Positions 16,062-23,617 of a DNA stretch of 64,000 nucleotides are shown here, in pieces. The position numbers were made by a program, and so were the translations under genes. Location: NCBI GenBank assembly GCA_910579395.1, contig CAJTUC010000009.1, positions 1 through 64,000 of the forward strand, given 5' to 3'. The notes beneath the pieces were generated by a model, which saw only the letters and a list, made by a program, of their open reading frames with translations, was not told the origin of the DNA and did no database searches. The stretch is from an uncultured Lachnospiraceae bacterium. Lineage in GTDB: Bacteria > Bacillota > Clostridia > Lachnospirales > Lachnospiraceae. Position 1 is the first letter of the stretch. Each line of letters begins with the position of its first letter.

Positions 16062-17450
16062 ATGCGTTTGGATAAATTTTTGTGTGACTTACAATATGGG
16101 ACAAGAAGCAGCATTAAGAAAGATATCAGGAACGGGTTTGTATCCGTTAATGGTATGATTATCCGTCAGAGCGATTATCAGGTAAAAGAAGGAATAGATG
16201 AAGTCTCTTACCGGGGAATTTCCTGTGTATATCAAAAATACGTTTATTATATGCTGCATAAACCGGCGGGAACTGTCTCCGCTACGGAAGATAAAAGGGA
16301 GAAGACCGTTATTTCTTTATTGAAGGAGGCAGGCCGCGGCGACCTGTTTCCGGTGGGGCGGCTGGATAAGGATGCGGAGGGGCTGCTGATTATTACGAAT
16401 GACGGTCCGCTCGCCCATGAACTGCTTTCGCCGGCCAGACATGTTGAAAAAGTCTATGAATGCACGCTTGCGAAGGAGATTACGGAGACTCAGAAACAGA
16501 TAATCGAGCAGGGCGTGGACATCGGGGAGAAAAAACTGACTTTACCGGCAAAGGTCGATATCCTGTCGGAAAAGAAGATTGCCCTGACGATTGCGGAAGG
16601 CAAGTTCCATCAGGTGAAGCGGATGTTAAAGGCCGTCGGCAACGAAGTGCTGTATTTAAAAAGAATCCGTATGGGGACAGTATCCCTTGATATGAAACTG
16701 AAACCGGGAGAATACCGGGAACTGACAGAGAAAGAAGTGCAAATGCTGAAAACACAGGAGATACGGAGAGAACAGAATATGGAAGAATCGTTACATCCCA
16801 TTTTGGCGCTGGAAGGCGTGGATGCAGTCATTTTTGATCTGGATGGTTCATTAGTCGATTCTATGTGGGTGTGGAAGAAAGTCGATGTCGAATATCTGGG
16901 CAGATTCGGCATTGAGCCGCCGGAGGATTTGAATCATTTAATCGGAGGACGCAGTTTTCATGAAACAGCAGTCTACTTCAAGGAACTCTTTCAGATTCCG
17001 GATGAAACGGAGCAGATCAAAGCCGACTGGAACCGGATGGCATGGGACAAATACAAACGGGAAGTTCCGTTAAAGGATGGGGCTGGGGAGTTCATAGAGC
17101 TTTGTGTTCAAAAGAAGATTAAACTCGGCATTGCCACCAGCAATTCCAGAGAACTTGTGGAGAATGTCATTGCCGCCCATGCGTTACAGGGGCATTTTGG
17201 CTGCATTATGACGAGTCATGAAATTACGAAAGGAAAACCTGCGCCGGACATTTATCTGGCGGCGGCCAAAGAGCTTCATGTAAAACCGGAGCGCTGCCTC
17301 GTATTCGAGGATATTGTACACGGCATTCAGGCAGGAAAAGCGGCCGGGATGAAAGTATGCGCCGTTTACGACGAAGCTTCCGTATCGCAGGATGAAGAAA
17401 AAAGAAAACTTGCCGATTATTATATTCATGATTTTAAGGAGCTGATCTGA
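16062..17450 (+). CDS. Fusion of RsuA/RluB-type pseudouridine synthase and HAD phosphatase
   Basis: A 462-residue fusion. Residues 1-50 are an S4 RNA-binding domain and about 60-232 a pseudouridine synthase with catalytic Asp102 in GRLDKDAEG. Residues 250-462 are a HAD hydrolase of the beta-phosphoglucomutase type: nucleophile Asp259 and Asp261 in VIFDLDGS, motif II near IATSNSRE, Lys in KGKPAPDIY and the acidic motif VFEDIVHGIQAG. At the junction lies ATG 16779 with ACGGAGAG eight bases upstream, so the HAD part may also be translated alone, and the fusion may come from a lost stop codon. YgiQ follows four bases downstream. Confidence 0.85.
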   Translation: MRLDKFLCDLQYGTRSSIKKDIRNGFVSVNGMIIRQSDYQVKEGIDEVSYRGISCVYQKYVYYMLHKPAGTVSATEDKREKTVISLLKEAGRGDLFPVGRLDKDAEGLLIITNDGPLAHELLSPARHVEKVYECTLAKEITETQKQIIEQGVDIGEKKLTLPAKVDILSEKKIALTIAEGKFHQVKRMLKAVGNEVLYLKRIRMGTVSLDMKLKPGEYRELTEKEVQMLKTQEIRREQNMEESLHPILALEGVDAVIFDLDGSLVDSMWVWKKVDVEYLGRFGIEPPEDLNHLIGGRSFHETAVYFKELFQIPDETEQIKADWNRMAWDKYKREVPLKDGAGEFIELCVQKKIKLGIATSNSRELVENVIAAHALQGHFGCIMTSHEITKGKPAPDIYLAAAKELHVKPERCLVFEDIVHGIQAGKAAGMKVCAVYDEASVSQDEEKRKLADYYIHDFKELI

Positions 17451-17454
17451 GACA

Positions 17455-19404
17455 ATGGGATTTTTACCGATATCGAAAGAGGATATGCAGAAAGCGGGAA
17501 TTGAACAGCTTGATTTCGTATATGTCATCGGGGATGCTTATGTGGATCATCCTTCTTTCGGACACGCCATTATCAGCAGACTTTTGGAGGCGCACGGTTA
17601 TCGCGTCGGTATTATTTCGCAGCCGGATTGGAAGGATGATGCAAGCATTTCCGTACTGGGCATGCCGAGACTCGGCTTCCTGATTTCAGCCGGCAATATG
17701 GATTCTATGGTCAATCACTACTATGTTTCCAAAAGGCACAGGCCGGGAGATGCCTATACGCCGGGCGGGGAGGCATTCAAACGGCCCGATCATGCGACGG
17801 TCGTCTATGGGAATCTGATTCGCAGAAGCTATAAGGACGTGCCTGTCATCATTGGCGGTATTGAGGCGAGTTTACGCAGAATGGCGCATTATGATTACTG
17901 GTCAGATCAATTGAAGCGTTCAATCCTGTTGGATTCTCAGGCGGATATCCTGTCCTATGGGATGGGTGAGAAATCCATTGTTGAGATTGCAGATGCGCTC
18001 AATGCCGGAATTGCGGTAAAGGATATTACCTTTGTGAAGGGAACAGTCTATAAAACAAGGGAGCTTTCCAGCGTATACGACGGCATTATGCTGCCTTCCT
18101 ATGAAGAAATGCAGACGGCGCCGAAACGCTATGCGGACAGCTTTGCCATCCAGTACCAGAATACCGATCCTTTTACCGGAAAGACGCTGATTGAAGAATA
18201 TCCGCATCAGGTCTATGTGGTACAGAATCCGCCCCAGAAGCCGCTTTCGACGCCGGAAATGGATGCGGTCTATGAACTGCCTTATATGCGTACCTATCAT
18301 CCTTCGTATGAAGAACAGGGCGGCGTCCTGGCGATTTCGGAGATTCAGTTTTCATTGATCAGCAACAGAGGCTGTTTTGGCGGATGCAGTTTTTGCGCGT
18401 TGACCTTTCATCAGGGAAGGACCGTGCAGGTAAGGAGTCATGAGTCTATTTTAAAAGAGGCGGAGCTTCTTATAAAAGCCCCGGACTTTAAAGGATATAT
18501 CCATGATGTAGGCGGCCCGACAGCGAATTTCAGAAAGCCTTCCTGTGAGAAGCAGCTGACGAAAGGCGTCTGCAAAGACAGACAGTGCCTTTTCCCGAAA
18601 CCCTGTCCAAATTTACAGGTGGACCATTCGGATTATCTCATGCTGCTTCGAAAGCTGCGCGCTCTGCCCGGTGTCAAAAAAGTCTTTATCCGTTCCGGTA
18701 TCCGGTTCGATTATCTTCTGGCGGATAAGGATGATACTTTTTTCAGAGAACTGGTGGAGCACCATGTAAGCGGGCAGCTGAAAGTGGCGCCGGAGCATAT
18801 TTCCGACGCGGTGCTTTCTGAAATGGGAAAGCCGGGCAGAATAGTTTATGAGCAATTTGTGCGAAAGTATGATAAAATAAATGAGAGACTTGCGAAAAAG
18901 CAGTTCCTTGTTCCTTATCTGATGTCTTCCCATCCGGGTTCGACATTAAAGGAAGCGGTGGAACTGGCGGAATACCTGCGGGAGTTCGGATATATGCCGG
19001 AACAGGTACAGGATTTCTATCCGACGCCGTCGACGGTGTCCACCGTCATGTATTATACCGGCATCGACCCGCGAAATGGGAAGAAGATCTATGTCTGCCG
19101 GAATCCGCATGAAAAGATGTTACAGCGCGCGCTCATTCAATACCGCAATCCTTCCAATTATGAGCTGGTGCGGGAAGCGCTCATCAAAGCGGGCAGAGAA
19201 GATCTGATTGGCTTTTCCGATAAATGTCTGATACGGCCGCGGAAAGTCAAAGAGCAGAATACAGGCACGAGATCGGACAAAGAAAAGAGAACAAAGGAAA
19301 ATCGTAAGAGGAACGAAAAGGAAAATTCTCCAAATCATAAGGGAAAGGGAAACACAAAAGGGAAAACGATTCGGAATGTACATAAGCGTAAGAACAAAGC
19401 ATGA
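17455..19404 (+). CDS. YgiQ family radical SAM protein
   Basis: A 649-residue protein. The radical SAM cluster motif is CFGGCSFCAL (Cys-x3-Cys-x2-Cys, about 308-314). The N-terminal half matches the YgiQ domain (DFVYVIGDAYVDHPSFGHAIISR, YGNLIRRSYKDVPVIIGGIEASLRR). Further Cys-rich segments (CKDRQCLFPKPCP) may bind a second cluster. The last 60 residues are a basic Lys/Arg/Asn tail (NRKRNEKENSPNHKGKG), typical of the family and suggestive of RNA binding. The substrate is unknown. It starts four bases after the preceding gene. Confidence 0.88.
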   Translation: MGFLPISKEDMQKAGIEQLDFVYVIGDAYVDHPSFGHAIISRLLEAHGYRVGIISQPDWKDDASISVLGMPRLGFLISAGNMDSMVNHYYVSKRHRPGDAYTPGGEAFKRPDHATVVYGNLIRRSYKDVPVIIGGIEASLRRMAHYDYWSDQLKRSILLDSQADILSYGMGEKSIVEIADALNAGIAVKDITFVKGTVYKTRELSSVYDGIMLPSYEEMQTAPKRYADSFAIQYQNTDPFTGKTLIEEYPHQVYVVQNPPQKPLSTPEMDAVYELPYMRTYHPSYEEQGGVLAISEIQFSLISNRGCFGGCSFCALTFHQGRTVQVRSHESILKEAELLIKAPDFKGYIHDVGGPTANFRKPSCEKQLTKGVCKDRQCLFPKPCPNLQVDHSDYLMLLRKLRALPGVKKVFIRSGIRFDYLLADKDDTFFRELVEHHVSGQLKVAPEHISDAVLSEMGKPGRIVYEQFVRKYDKINERLAKKQFLVPYLMSSHPGSTLKEAVELAEYLREFGYMPEQVQDFYPTPSTVSTVMYYTGIDPRNGKKIYVCRNPHEKMLQRALIQYRNPSNYELVREALIKAGREDLIGFSDKCLIRPRKVKEQNTGTRSDKEKRTKENRKRNEKENSPNHKGKGNTKGKTIRNVHKRKNKA

Positions 19405-19439
19405 GTTTACCAGAAAGGATTGTGCAGGAAGGGAGAGTA

Positions 19440-19520
19440 GGTTGAAAAAATATTTCAACCGTGAATTTGAGCCTTTCAGACACAAATGCCACAGACAGAG
19501 AGAAAGGCATGGTGATTTGT
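19440..19520 (+). repeat. Type 1 hairpin leader element in front of the SDR gene
   Basis: Hairpin 1 (19440-19460) pairs GGTTGAAA with TTTCAACC, eight perfect base pairs. Hairpin 2 (19461-19492) pairs GTG..ATTTG with CAAAT..CAC. The tail AGACAGAGAGAAAGGCATGG (19493-19512) is followed by GTGATTTGT and ATG 19521; the ATG within GGCATGG (19509) is in frame with the gene. Confidence 0.65.
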
Positions 19521-20303
19521 ATGAATATTGCAATTATTACAGGAGCATCTTCCGGTATGGGAAAGGAATTTGCCAAACAGCTTGCGGGAAGCCTGACAAA
19601 AACGGATGAAATCTGGCTGCTTGCAAGAAGACGGGAGCCGCTTGAGCGGCTGGCGCTGGAATTGACCAAAGAGGTAAAGGAAATGTCGGAGAGCGAAGAG
19701 CCGCACCATGAAAAAACAATTAAGGTCAGGACGATCGCTATCGATATTACGGATGAGAAAAAGCTTTCACGATTTGCAGAAGTACTTATGATACGAAATG
19801 CCGGCATTTCAGTGCTCGTGAACTGTGCAGGGACGGGAATCTATGGCGAATTCGAGAAGCAGAGCCGGGATGAAGTGACGGAAACGGTACGGCTGAATGT
19901 ACTCGCTCTGACACAGATGACAAAATTCTGTCTGCCTTATATGAAAAAGGGCAGCAAGATCATACAGGTCGCTTCCGGTTCCGCTTTTTTGCCGCAGAAA
20001 GATTTTGCGGTCTACGCGGCTTCCAAGGCCTATGTTTACTCGTTTGGCAGGGCGCTTGGCAAAGAATTAAAGAAGAAGGGCATTTTTGTGACAGTTGTCT
20101 GTCCAGGGCCTGTCAAGACACCGTTTTTAGGTCATGCTTACGGAAGATATGGCAAAATGGGATTTCTAAAAAAATTGACGATGGCGAAGCCGGAAAAAGT
20201 GGTACGAAAAGCTTTAAAGGACTGTAAAGGCGGTAAGTCGGTATCGGTCTACGGAATGCCGATGAAGCTGCTGTATAAGCTGACAAGAGGACTGATTCAA
20301 TGA
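19521..20303 (+). CDS. Short-chain dehydrogenase/reductase
   Basis: A 260-residue classical SDR. The cofactor motif is TGASSGMGKEFA, followed by NCAGTG (NAG motif) and the catalytic YAASK (Tyr-x3-Lys). ARRREPLERL after the second strand suggests NADP preference. The substrate cannot be read from sequence. The start at 19521 gives the standard MNIAIITGASSG N-terminus; ATG 19509 in the preceding element would add four residues. The next gene starts inside its stop codon (ATGA). Confidence 0.9.
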   Translation: MNIAIITGASSGMGKEFAKQLAGSLTKTDEIWLLARRREPLERLALELTKEVKEMSESEEPHHEKTIKVRTIAIDITDEKKLSRFAEVLMIRNAGISVLVNCAGTGIYGEFEKQSRDEVTETVRLNVLALTQMTKFCLPYMKKGSKIIQVASGSAFLPQKDFAVYAASKAYVYSFGRALGKELKKKGIFVTVVCPGPVKTPFLGHAYGRYGKMGFLKKLTMAKPEKVVRKALKDCKGGKSVSVYGMPMKLLYKLTRGLIQ

Positions 20304-20869
20304 AAAAGAAAGTACAAAAGGGCTGTTATGGCTATATTTCCTATCAAAAAAAGATGTCTGTCGCACGAACCGTTCTTTTTTTCGTTTTGTCGCTGGCGAT
20401 ATACGGTATCGGATTCTATTCCACCGGAAGCAATAAGAATCTGCTGACCGTTGTTGCGGTGCTTGGCTGTCTGCCGGCCTGTAAGAGCGCGGTCAATGCA
20501 ATCATGTTCTTTCGGGCGGAGGGCTGCAGTCAGGCGGCTTTTGAGAAAATAACCGTTTATGATGATTATCTGACAGGTTTTTATGATATGTATTTTACTT
20601 CCTATAAAAAGAATTTTCCGCTTAGTCATATAGTATTAAAAGGAAATGTCATATGCGGCTATACGGAAAGCAGCAAATGTGACTGTAAAGCAGGAGAGAA
20701 ACACCTGGAACAGATGTTGCAGCAGGATGGTTACAAGCATATGACGGTTAAAATTTTTGATAATCTTGACAAATATACAGACCGACTCGGTCAATTGTTG
20801 AAACTGGAAACGGAAGAGAGCAAAAACCGACAGGGAATGATTCAAATGTTCTATTCCATTTCTTTGTAG
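20300..20869 (+). CDS. Small membrane protein of unknown function
   Basis: A 189-residue protein coupled to the SDR gene through an ATGA overlap. Two hydrophobic helices lie at about 22-40 and 48-70; the remaining 115 residues are cytoplasmic or external, with the segment CGYTESSKCDCKAGEKHLEQMLQQDG. I recognise no family. Its last two codons and stop (TCT TTG TAG) fall within the first unit of a tandem repeat. Confidence 0.7.
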   Translation: MKKKVQKGCYGYISYQKKMSVARTVLFFVLSLAIYGIGFYSTGSNKNLLTVVAVLGCLPACKSAVNAIMFFRAEGCSQAAFEKITVYDDYLTGFYDMYFTSYKKNFPLSHIVLKGNVICGYTESSKCDCKAGEKHLEQMLQQDGYKHMTVKIFDNLDKYTDRLGQLLKLETEESKNRQGMIQMFYSISL

Positions 20870-20943
20870 AAGAAATGTTTTTCTTTGTAGAAGAAATGTT
20901 TTTCTTTGTAGAAGAAATGTTTTTCTTTGTAGAAGAAATGTTT
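20860..20943 (+). repeat. Four perfect 21-bp tandem repeats at the end of the 20300 gene
   Basis: The unit TTCTTTGTAGAAGAAATG plus TTT is repeated four times without change (20860, 20881, 20902, 20923). Each unit contains TTTCTT and AAGAAA, which can pair into a small hairpin, and each carries TAG in the frame of the upstream gene, so that gene has four in-frame stops in a row. The array ends 22 bases before the next start codon. Confidence 0.95.
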
Positions 20944-20965
20944 TTTGCTGTAAACGGGGAAAATC

Positions 20966-21988
20966 ATGTATCAGAGAACAATTACGGAACGGGAAGCGGG
21001 GCAGCGGTTCGATAAATATCTGCACAAACTGCTTCCGGAGGCAGGCTGCGGCTTTTTGTATAAAATGCTGCGGAAGAAAAATATCGTGTTAAATCAGAAA
21101 AAGGCCGATGGAAGCGAGAAGCTTGTATGCGGTGATGTGGTATCCGTCTATTTTGCGGTTGAAACTCTGCAGAAATTCATGGGACAGCAGGCGGCGTTCC
21201 GCGGTGGGGAAACTTTAAAGAATAGCCCCACATCAAATGAGTCCATATTTCATCAAAACGGCCTTGCGGATATCACCGTCTTATATGAAAATGAACATAT
21301 CTTGCTGGTGGATAAACCAGCAGGAGTCCTGACACAGAAGGCAGCAAAAGATGATGTTTCTCTGAACGAATGGCTGACAGATTACCTGCTTGAGAAAGGG
21401 GAGATAGCGCCGGAAGAACTGCAGACTTTCCGGCCTTCCGCGTGTAACAGACTGGACAGGAACACGAGCGGCATCGTATTGTGTGCTAAATCCGTCCCGG
21501 GGGCACAGCTGCTTTCTGAAGCTCTGAAAACGCGCTGTCTGCATAAATTTTACAGGCTCTATGTCAAAGGAAGTCTGACCGAAGAAAGAACAATTGAAGG
21601 TTTTCTGCATAAAGATGCAAAAAGCAATAAAGTAAAGATTCATTCTGCAAAGGAAGGCTGCGGGGGAGATTCTTATATTCAGACAAGGTATATACCGATT
21701 CGGCAGGAAAAGGATAAGACGCTGCTGGAAGTAGAACTGATCACCGGAAAGCCGCATCAGATACGGGCACATCTTGCCAGCATCGGACATCCGCTGCTGG
21801 GTGATTATAAATATGGCGACAGGGCATGGAATAACGAATACCGCAGACAGTATCATATAGAGCATCAGCTTCTTCATGCGTATAAAGTTGTGTTTCCGCA
21901 TCTTGATGAGCCGTTTAAGGATATCGACGGAAGAAGCTTTTATGCACCGATACCCGAAATTTTTGATAAAGTCAGGATAGATAAATAA
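20966..21988 (+). CDS. RluA/RluC family pseudouridine synthase
   Basis: A 340-residue protein. An S4-like RNA-binding region spans residues 1-60. The catalytic block is NRLDRNTSGIVL, whose aspartate attacks uridine, and KPHQIRAHLASIGHPLLGDYKYG is the second signature. It modifies uridines in rRNA, probably 23S; the exact site cannot be read. Residues 75-100 (GQQAAFRGGETLKNSPTSNES) are an extra linker. GGGG lies eight bases before the start. Confidence 0.9.
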   Translation: MYQRTITEREAGQRFDKYLHKLLPEAGCGFLYKMLRKKNIVLNQKKADGSEKLVCGDVVSVYFAVETLQKFMGQQAAFRGGETLKNSPTSNESIFHQNGLADITVLYENEHILLVDKPAGVLTQKAAKDDVSLNEWLTDYLLEKGEIAPEELQTFRPSACNRLDRNTSGIVLCAKSVPGAQLLSEALKTRCLHKFYRLYVKGSLTEERTIEGFLHKDAKSNKVKIHSAKEGCGGDSYIQTRYIPIRQEKDKTLLEVELITGKPHQIRAHLASIGHPLLGDYKYGDRAWNNEYRRQYHIEHQLLHAYKVVFPHLDEPFKDIDGRSFYAPIPEIFDKVRIDK

Positions 21989-22039
21989 AGCGTTTTTACA
22001 GCAAACGTTTCGTGCTGAGAGAAAGGCATGGTTATTGCT
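21989..22039 (+). repeat. Short type 1-like leader in front of recU
   Basis: AGCGTTT (21989-21995) pairs with AAACGTT (22003-22009). It is followed by GTGCTGAGAGAAAGGCATGG and GTTATTGCT before ATG 22040. Hairpin 1 is absent. The tail matches that of the 22664 amidase and SDR copies nearly base for base. Confidence 0.45.
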
Positions 22040-22576
22040 ATGGCAACTTGGAATTCCAGAGGACTTCGCGGTTCCACACTGGAAGATTTAGTTAACCGCA
22101 CCAACGAAAAATATCTTGAGAACGGATTGGCGCTCATTCAAAAGATACCGACGCCGATCACGCCGATCAATATCGATAAACAGAGCAGGCACATAACGCT
22201 TGCCTATTTTGAACAGAAGAGCACCGTCGATTATATCGGCGTAGTGCAGGGAATCCCGGTCTGTTTCGATGCGAAGGAATGTGCTTCGGATACATTTGCG
22301 CTCCAGAATATTCATGACCATCAGGTTGCTTTTATGGAACAGTTCGAACGTCAGAAAGGCATTGCTTTTTTCCTGATATATTATACGCATCGGGATGCCT
22401 TTTATTATCTGCCCTATGAAATGCTGCGGTACTTCTGGGACAGGGCGAAAGAAGGGGGCCGGAAAAGCTTTCGATATGAAGAACTGAATCCGGCTTATGT
22501 GCTGCCAAAGAAGCATGGAATTTTGGTGCCGTATCTGGATATGCTGCAGAAAGATCTGGATGACAGAATTGACTAG
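22040..22576 (+). CDS. recU: Holliday junction resolvase RecU
   Basis: A 178-residue PD-(D/E)XK nuclease. Conserved blocks match Bacillus RecU in order: NSRGLRGSTLEDLVNRTNEKY, QKIPTPI, STVDYIGV with the metal-binding Asp, CFDAKE (the D/E-x-K core), LQNIHDHQ, FWDRAKEGGRKSF and PYLDML. It cuts four-way junctions during recombinational repair and chromosome segregation. ATG 22028 in the leader tail is in frame and would add MVIA; ATG 22040 is preferred. The usual pbp1 partner is not adjacent; a wall amidase gene follows. Confidence 0.92.
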   Translation: MATWNSRGLRGSTLEDLVNRTNEKYLENGLALIQKIPTPITPINIDKQSRHITLAYFEQKSTVDYIGVVQGIPVCFDAKECASDTFALQNIHDHQVAFMEQFERQKGIAFFLIYYTHRDAFYYLPYEMLRYFWDRAKEGGRKSFRYEELNPAYVLPKKHGILVPYLDMLQKDLDDRID

Positions 22577-22590
22577 ACGAATTTATTCCT

Positions 22591-22663
22591 GTGAGCAACG
22601 GGCCGATCAGCCGCGCTTGCACGAATATTTGGCACAGGCTGAGAGAAGGGCATGGTTATTAAT
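22591..22663 (+). repeat. Variant type 1 element in front of the 22664 amidase
   Basis: A hairpin at 22591-22622 pairs GTG..CAA.CGGGC with GCCGC..TTG.CAC. It is followed by AATATTTGGCACAGGCTGAG and AGAAGGGCATGG, matching the tail consensus, then TTATTAAT and ATG 22664. The ATG at 22652 is in frame. Confidence 0.5.
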
Positions 22664-23482
22664 ATGAAAATACAAAAAAGAAACGCCAAAACCGAAAAGA
22701 TGCGTATCATATCTGTTACTGCCGTTCTTCTGTTGCTGACAGTTGGTTTTGCCTGTACACCGATAAAAGGACAAGCAGCCGAGCCCTGGAAGGCTGAAAA
22801 GGCTGTCGTAAACGAAGCTGCCACTGCAGAATCCGCAAAAGAGGCAGGCCCTCTGGTGGTTATCGATGCGGGGCACCAGGCGAAAGGAAACAGTGAGAAG
22901 GAACCGATCGGGCCGGGAGCCAGCGAAATGAAGGCGAAAGTTGCGGGTGGAACGAGCGGCTGTGTCAGCGGTCTGCATGAATATGAACTGACTCTTGCGG
23001 TAGCTTTAAAACTCCAGCAGGAATTGGAAGAGCGCGGTTATACGGTGCTCATGATCAGAACGGAAAATGATGTTAATATCAGTAACGCGGAACGGGCCAT
23101 TGTCGCAAATGAAGCGGAGGCCGATGCCTTTATCAGGATTCATGCTGACGGTTCAACGAATTCATCGGCAAATGGCGCGATGACGATCTGCCAGACCGCG
23201 GATAATCCCTATAATGCGGATTGGTATGAGGAAAGTCGTGCGTTGTCGGATGCGGTCCTTAACGGCTTGGTTGAAGAGACGGGTTGTAAGAAAAGAAGCG
23301 TATGGGAGGTAGATACCATGAGCGGCATTAACTGGTGTCAGTTGCCCGTTACCATCGTAGAGATGGGATTCATGACAAATCCTGTAGAAGATAAGCTGAT
23401 GGCAACGGAGGAATATCAGCAGAAGCTTGCCAAAGGAATTGCCGACGGAATCGATGTTTATTTTACAAAAGAACAGAATTGA
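22664..23482 (+). CDS. Secreted N-acetylmuramoyl-L-alanine amidase (Amidase_3, CwlD-like)
   Basis: A 272-residue protein. The N-terminus has Lys/Arg residues, a hydrophobic core (IISVTAVLLLLTVGFA) and a likely signal-peptidase site after GQAA. The catalytic domain (about 62-272) shows VVIDAGHQ, the metal Glu near GLHEYELT, FIRIHADGS and VEMGFMTNPVED. It cleaves the amide between MurNAc and L-Ala in peptidoglycan outside the membrane. ATG 22652 in the leader tail is an alternative start adding MVIN. The his promoter overlaps its stop codon. Confidence 0.88.
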   Translation: MKIQKRNAKTEKMRIISVTAVLLLLTVGFACTPIKGQAAEPWKAEKAVVNEAATAESAKEAGPLVVIDAGHQAKGNSEKEPIGPGASEMKAKVAGGTSGCVSGLHEYELTLAVALKLQQELEERGYTVLMIRTENDVNISNAERAIVANEAEADAFIRIHADGSTNSSANGAMTICQTADNPYNADWYEESRALSDAVLNGLVEETGCKKRSVWEVDTMSGINWCQLPVTIVEMGFMTNPVEDKLMATEEYQQKLAKGIADGIDVYFTKEQN

Positions 23483-23507
23483 CAAATGCCGCTTTTTTCG
23501 ATATACT
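23479..23507 (+). promoter_or_regulatory. Promoter of the histidine operon
   Basis: TTGACA (23479-23484, overlapping the upstream stop codon) and TATACT (23502-23507) are 17 bases apart. The untranslated leader is about 100 bases and has no T-box signature. Confidence 0.75.
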
Positions 23508-23567
23508 ACATATACTTGTCAAGTTATCACATTAGCGAATTAGCACTTTAAAGTGATAAAGCGGCAT
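23486..23567 (+). promoter_or_regulatory. Inverted repeats around the his promoter
   Basis: ATGCCGCTTT (23486-23495, inside the -35/-10 spacer) is repeated in inverse as AAAGCGGCAT (23558-23567). Between them, TTATCAC pairs with GTGATAA, and CACTTTAAAGTG is a perfect 12-base palindrome. These could be an operator pair or a leader stem; the regulator is not in this window. Confidence 0.4.
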
Positions 23568-23617
23568 GGCAGGAATGATGCAATTATTTAGAGCGGCAGA
23601 AAGGATATCATAATTTA

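Noticed and set aside
20860..20943. CRISPR-like short repeats
   Set aside because: The four 21-bp units are directly adjacent with no spacers, and no cas genes are present; it is a simple tandem repeat.
23508..23617. T-box leader of the his operon
   Set aside because: I see no AGGGTGG-type antiterminator bulge and no terminator before hisZ.
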